DNA of 8,461 nucleotides from Candidatus Omnitrophota bacterium. Its GTDB lineage: Bacteria > Verrucomicrobiota > Verrucomicrobiia > Limisphaerales > UBA1319. The position numbers and the translations under genes are program-made. Within the stretch, counting starts at the first letter, position 1. Every line of letters begins with the position of its first letter. Positions 6,801 to 8,461 of the stretch are shown one piece after another. The DNA is taken from positions 1 to 8,461 of the forward strand of contig JAMCZD010000279.1 of the NCBI GenBank assembly GCA_023473405.1, read 5' to 3'. Under the pieces are notes generated by a model. It saw only the letters and a program-made list of their open reading frames with translations. It was not told where the DNA came from and ran no database searches.

Positions 6801-7769
6801 AGCTTTGTGGTTCCGGCTGATTTCTGCGGAGTCGACACCACAGTCGTGACCGGGCAGTCCATCTGTGGCAATCAAGTCACCGACACTATCACCTCGACCT
6901 GCCTGGTGCAGACCACGCCGGGCATCGCCGTCGTCAACCTGCCGACTGGTCCCATGGTCTCATGCAGCTCGAAAACAGGCCACGGCAGTGTTGCCAACAC
7001 GGGCAATGTCAGCCTCACCAACGTCTTGGTGTATTGCAGCCAGCCTGCAAACAACACGCTCGTGTTCGGGCCAATCACCCTGGCTTCGGGGGCAGTCACC
7101 AACTTCGACTACACTTACACGGCGCCAAAGGACTGTAACTGCTGCGAGATTTCCGTGACCTTGACCGCCACCGGCAGGGGCAAATGCGACGGACGGCAGG
7201 TATCCAACTCTTCAACCATTGTCGTGCCGGTCCAGACGTCGCCCAACATCAGCGTTGCGCTCGATTGCGTCAACGCGCTAAGCGGCAACAGCCTGGTCAG
7301 CGGGACGGTTCAAAATACGGGCGATATTGCCTTGAGCAATGTGGTCGTGGTGGCCAATCTGCCAGCCGCTGGAACGGTGGTAGCCGGCCCGATCAACCTG
7401 GCCATAGGCGAGTCGCAATTTTTTGTGGCCGATCTACAGTCCAATGATCCAGCCATCCTTCAGTCTTTCAGCGTGGTTGCGACCGGCAACAGCGTCTGCG
7501 GTGGTGGCCAGGTAAGCGCGAGCGCCTCGTGCGCCAAGTCTCCACCCGGGCCGCTTACAATCACCCACGGGGCAAACCAGTCGGTCACGCTGAGCTGGCC
7601 GGCTGTAGCCGGGGTGAGTTACCGCATCGAGTATAAAACATCACTTTCGGATGCCGCCTGGCAGGCCTTGGGAGCAGACCTCAAAGCGGGTTCCTCCGAC
7701 GTGACGATGACCAAGTCGGACTCGAACGCGACGGGGGCCAAGTTCTATCGCCTCAGGGTAGTTCAATAA
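3852..7769 (+). CDS. Exported cysteine-rich protein with ten tandem Ig-like (DUF11/DUF7507-like) repeats
   Basis: A 1305-residue protein. A long n-region (1-27) and hydrophobic core (28-41, LIIWLLCQCVSSVV) end in VVA-D, a likely signal peptidase I site after A42; no good lipobox is seen. Residues 43-167 form a separate N-terminal beta-rich domain. Ten repeats follow, starting at about T168, T275, T381, A486, S594, A701, S810, S917, T1022 and S1130, each 105-109 residues. Their core pattern is PGxxLxYSGTVxNTGNITLTNVxV, then LxPGAxxxFTGS. It resembles the DUF11/DUF7507 (TIGR01451-type) beta-sandwich repeats of cell-surface proteins. Most repeats have four cysteines at fixed places (near xxNCP, xxAC, xxCxG and xxTCPV), about 45 in the mature chain, probably disulfides. 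Residues 1235-1305 form an Ig/FnIII-like end domain (SWPAVAGVSYRIEYKTS... FYRLRVVQ) like those ending many secreted Verrucomicrobia proteins. Probable role: a stalk-like surface or matrix structure; no enzymatic motif is visible. No clear Shine-Dalgarno precedes the start. Confidence 0.88.
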   Translation: MKTHFFSHRTPQCNCRSGFSSVRNSGGLIIWLLCQCVSSVVADQDPPGCAGSGLGIALFVDKTQAHVGDTLKYSALVYDYPFPACKASEVQAWVVTPDGVTNQIKLVRTVLNPGVSDYYENIATYVVRAQDVVGGVVKGKAVDIAKIHQNVTLSDGEAEQTVNTVIVTPCIDITAACNDGVGEDGQITFSGTVHNCGDIALGGVTVTNTVDGVSRRVFGPVSLDVGQTKTFSGSYRPANPCNPSAAVYVAAGSDTISPSKTVTASATATCALSLTPGIAIAQSCPTSPEPGGDEFIYGGVVTNTGNTILTNVVVVSDQPAPGTVIYTRTSLEPTGVVKFTGRFTAPTNACSVTVSLSVTASSQCGNLVSANSSSTCPLETTPAIVVTQNCPSNPTAPGEALNYSGTVKNSGDITLREITVTSSNPNAVVFTLDRLDPGAVASFTGSFSTPLDACSVTNRLTANARDICLNQAVSNSVTTVCNLTTAPAIAITQNCPSSAPAFGGTLTYSGTVQNTGNITLLNIKVVSERPSNTLVFQVPSLPPGAATNFTASYTVPANLNACSITNTLKVTGSDKCTGGQVSSTVTSVCLVQSSPKIHIVANCPTTPVAPGATLTYNGTVSNTGDVTLTGVTVTADQPAGGTTVLTVNSLAPGASSSFTGSYTAPLDTCSSTVTLTAQAADACAGTTVKDSVTQTCPLTTAPSLAVSLECPGTTTAPGKSLVFSGTITNTGNITLTNVTVTINQPSLNTPVFGPVSLAPGASMPFTGSFMVPTNLNNCTISSTVTARGYNQCNGSQVTASDTSICPVATSPAILLTTQCPPAPTPQGSLLTFSGTVKNVGNITLTNVIIVNNRPTNNTPVAKFALLLPNESTNFTGSFVVPVNCCEIVSTLTVTGIDLCGTSNVVDTATMICPVQYSPGVRISRSCPTEPVMPGDELRFTGAVTNTGNITLTGVTVVSGFLGPGKPLLGPIDLAPGETLPYTGSFVVPADFCGVDTTVVTGQSICGNQVTDTITSTCLVQTTPGIAVVNLPTGPMVSCSSKTGHGSVANTGNVSLTNVLVYCSQPANNTLVFGPITLASGAVTNFDYTYTAPKDCNCCEISVTLTATGRGKCDGRQVSNSSTIVVPVQTSPNISVALDCVNALSGNSLVSGTVQNTGDIALSNVVVVANLPAAGTVVAGPINLAIGESQFFVADLQSNDPAILQSFSVVATGNSVCGGGQVSASASCAKSPPGPLTITHGANQSVTLSWPAVAGVSYRIEYKTSLSDAAWQALGADLKAGSSDVTMTKSDSNATGAKFYRLRVVQ
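4353..7553 (+). repeat. Ten-unit coding tandem repeat, period 315-327 bp
   Basis: Unit starts fall at 4353, 4674, 4992, 5307, 5631, 5952, 6279, 6600, 6915 and 7239; the last unit ends about 7553. The protein-level period is tight, but nucleotide identity is low outside the NTGNITLTNV segment, so the duplications are old or the repeats have diverged under selection. Units 3/5 and 4/6 share private features (PLDxC and PxNLNxC respectively), suggesting that a two-unit block was copied. Confidence 0.8.
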
Positions 7770-7841
7770 CCGCGTCTCCTATACGGACGACCGGTTCCGC
7801 CGTGTCGCGGCAAAGCTTCGGGCAAGCCTTGGGACGGCGCG

Positions 7842-7982
7842 ATGGTCCATGCTATCTTGCAGTACCGTGGGGACATGCGCATGCCGACCATCGGTTGTCA
7901 TGTGGATCCCGGTATGTCCAGCGGCAACGGCTTGGCGGCCCTGGAGGCGTGGCTGGCGCGTACTCCCCAGACTGTGGAATAG
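7842..7982 (+). pseudogene. Short codon-biased open frame, possible gene remnant
   Basis: ATG to TAG encodes 46 residues, with segments such as VHAILQYRGDMRMPTIGCHV and GLAALEAWLAR. About three quarters of third positions are G or C, and the composition is protein-like, unlike the neighbouring frames. There is no recognisable family and no good Shine-Dalgarno. The frame is open upstream to 7770 as well. It could be the 3' fragment of a decayed gene, a small real gene, or chance. Low confidence. Confidence 0.25.
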
Positions 7983-7990
7983 AGCACACT

Positions 7991-8015
7991 CTGTTGCGGC
8001 AAGACCAGGCAACAG
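7991..8015. repeat. 7-bp stem-loop
   Basis: CTGTTGC (7991-7997) is complementary to GCAACAG (8009-8015) with an 11-nt loop. There is no adjacent T-run on either strand. It could end transcription from either side or be incidental. Confidence 0.3.
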
Positions 8016-8040
8016 TCCGTGAACGCAACTGATAATAGAA

Positions 8041-8166
8041 TCATTCGCAGCAACCGTAGTAGCCCCCGCTATACTTGAAGAATTGCCGGCACCGTTTGCC
8101 GTCACGAATACCCGGATCAAGCATCCAGGCGATTTTGCCGTGATTTATCACTGGTTTGATGTTCAT
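8041..8166 (-). pseudogene. Truncated integrase-like ORF (N-terminal arm-binding region)
   Basis: The minus-strand ATG at 8166-8164 encodes 41 residues ending at TGA (8043-8041). Residues 4-30 read KPVINHGKIAWMLD, then PGIRDGKRCRQFF. This fits the usual start of phage-type tyrosine recombinases: a small basic three-stranded sheet with G-K-x-x-W-x-x-D and G-K-R-x-R-x-F-F, which binds arm-type DNA sites. After FFK the sequence becomes YSGGYYGCCE and stops, where intact integrases continue for more than 250 residues through a core-binding domain and an R...HxxR...Y catalytic domain. None of the three minus-strand frames beyond the stop resembles those domains, so this is a remnant rather than a single frameshift. 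It lies 174 bp beyond the 3' end of tRNA-Val on the same strand, a typical integrase position. Alternative: a chance or stand-alone small protein. Confidence 0.38.
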
Positions 8167-8288
8167 TCTTGCTGCCGTCCGCCGCCATTATTTAAGCGAT
8201 CCCGCTGCTGTCCGGCTGACGTTCCCAGGTTATTTGAGGTTGCCCGATGTGGCCCGAGCTTGATCTGCCTCTTTTTGACCAAACGCAT
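8163..8288 (-). CDS. Small basic ORF overlapping the integrase-like ORF
   Basis: A 41-residue minus-strand ORF (MRLVKKRQIKLGPHR..., C-terminal part rich in Gly/Gln/Asn). A second ATG one codon upstream (8291-8289) is an alternative start. AAGGG lies just before the starts, at 1 and 4 nt spacing, closer than ideal. Its TGA overlaps the ATG of the integrase-like ORF as ATGA, an arrangement used for translational coupling, which modestly supports both ORFs. The ORF starts about 50 nt past the 3' end of tRNA-Val. The family is not recognised and codon bias is weak. It may be a small gene of a decayed element, or non-coding. Confidence 0.25.
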   Translation of the reverse strand: MRLVKKRQIKLGPHRATSNNLGTSAGQQRDRLNNGGGRQQE

Positions 8289-8339
8289 CATACCCTTGTA
8301 AACATTGGATTTTATTCGATTTGGTGATGGCTTTTTGGA

Positions 8340-8414
8340 TGGTGCGCGATGCAGGATTTGAACCTGCGACCCCTACCGTGTCAAGGTAGTGCTCTTCCCC
8401 TGAGCTAACCGCGC
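8340..8414 (-). tRNA. tRNA-Val (GAC)
   Basis: Read on the minus strand, it folds as a complete cloverleaf of 75 nt including an encoded CCA. The acceptor stem is GCGCGGT/ATCGCGC with one G-U pair, followed by TA, D-stem GCTC/GAGC with loop AGGGGAA, and A26. The anticodon stem is CTACC/GGTAG with loop TTGACAC, so the anticodon is GAC (valine, GUC/GUU codons). The variable loop has five nt (GGGTC), the T-stem is GCAGG/CCTGC with loop TTCAAAT, the discriminator is A, and CCA occupies 8342-8340. tRNA genes of this kind are common integration targets, and a recombinase-like fragment lies just beyond this one's 3' end. Confidence 0.97.
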
Positions 8415-8419
8415 ATCGC

Positions 8420-8447
8420 ATTATGTCCTTGGTCAAAACATTGCAAG
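8420..8447 (-). promoter_or_regulatory. Possible tRNA-Val promoter
   Basis: On the minus strand, CTTGCA (8447-8442) and CATAAT (8425-8420) are separated by 16 bp, and the -10 lies five bases before the mature 5' end of the tRNA. This is close, leaving almost no leader, so it is only a candidate. TTGACC further in is too near the -10 to pair with it. Confidence 0.28.
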
Positions 8448-8461
8448 ATCGATCACGAGTT

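Larger units (their letters stand above)
7770..8040. other. Gap downstream of the repeat-protein gene
   Basis: No intact gene is recognised here. The large gene's frame stays open past its TAA from 7770 to 7982, but the ...FYRLRVVQ end looks natural, so read-through is not proposed. The stretch holds the short open frame at 7842-7982 and the stem-loop at 7991-8015. A 113-residue minus-strand open frame (7779-8120) crosses it but has mixed codon use and no recognisable domain. No T-rich intrinsic terminator follows the large gene. Confidence 0.4.

Noticed and set aside
4353..7553. CRISPR-like array or non-coding satellite
   Set aside because: The 315-327-bp periodicity is explained by protein-level repeats in one uninterrupted reading frame; DNA identity between units is low.
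7837..7844. GCGCGATG also found in the tRNA 3' end (8344-8351), possible second attachment site
   Set aside because: Only eight bases match and the flanks diverge; this is expected by chance.
7779..8120. 113-codon minus-strand open frame, possibly the rest of the integrase in another frame
   Set aside because: The translation shows no core-binding or catalytic recombinase motifs and has mixed codon use.
8140..8151. GTGAT-TT-ATCAC near-palindrome as a regulator site
   Set aside because: The arms are only five bases and lie inside the integrase-like ORF; spacing does not fit CRP (TGTGA-N6-TCACA) or FNR (TTGAT-N4-ATCAA) sites.
8230..8436. 68-codon minus-strand open frame
   Set aside because: It reads through the complete tRNA-Val gene.

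Overview
The window looks like a chromosomal segment of a moderately GC-rich Gram-negative bacterium. The most likely group is the Verrucomicrobiota, subdivision 3 / Limisphaerales (Pedosphaera-like). Three things suggest this: a large exported repeat protein ending in an Ig/FnIII-like domain with an ...FYRLRVVQ end, a membrane-anchored rhodanese next to a MauE/DoxX protein, and intergenic DNA full of short degenerate repeats with weak Shine-Dalgarno sequences. The assignment is an inference from style; no marker gene is present.

Layout. (i) 2-109: the last codons of an upstream membrane protein, running into a repeat-rich spacer. (ii) 480-1505: an AI-2E family (PerM/TqsA-type) membrane protein. 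(iii) 1503-1811: a cluster of small repeats resembling a MITE or REP-type element, whose first copy overlaps the stop codon of the AI-2E gene; then an AT-richer leader to 2061. (iv) 2062-3150 and 3147-3647: a two-gene operon with an ATGA overlap. It encodes a membrane-anchored double rhodanese, which is a gap-free internal duplication with CxxxxC active-site loops, and a four-helix MauE/DoxX redox-associated membrane protein with a CGC motif. (v) 3852-7769: a 1305-residue exported protein with ten tandem Ig-like repeats of 105-109 residues. Most repeats carry four cysteines, giving about 45 in the mature chain. (vi) 7770-8339: a stretch without an intact large gene. It holds a short codon-biased open frame, a stem-loop and, on the minus strand, a truncated ORF resembling the N-terminal arm-binding region of a tyrosine recombinase. 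That ORF is preceded by a tiny ATGA-overlapping ORF. (vii) 8340-8414, minus strand: tRNA-Val(GAC) with encoded CCA.

How the parts may work together. The rhodanese/MauE pair suggests thiol or sulfane-sulfur chemistry on the outer face of the inner membrane. The next gene encodes a very cysteine-rich exported protein that should need oxidative folding, so a functional link is possible but unproven. The tRNA followed, just past its 3' end, by a recombinase-like N-terminal fragment is the classic arrangement left by an integrated element that has since decayed.
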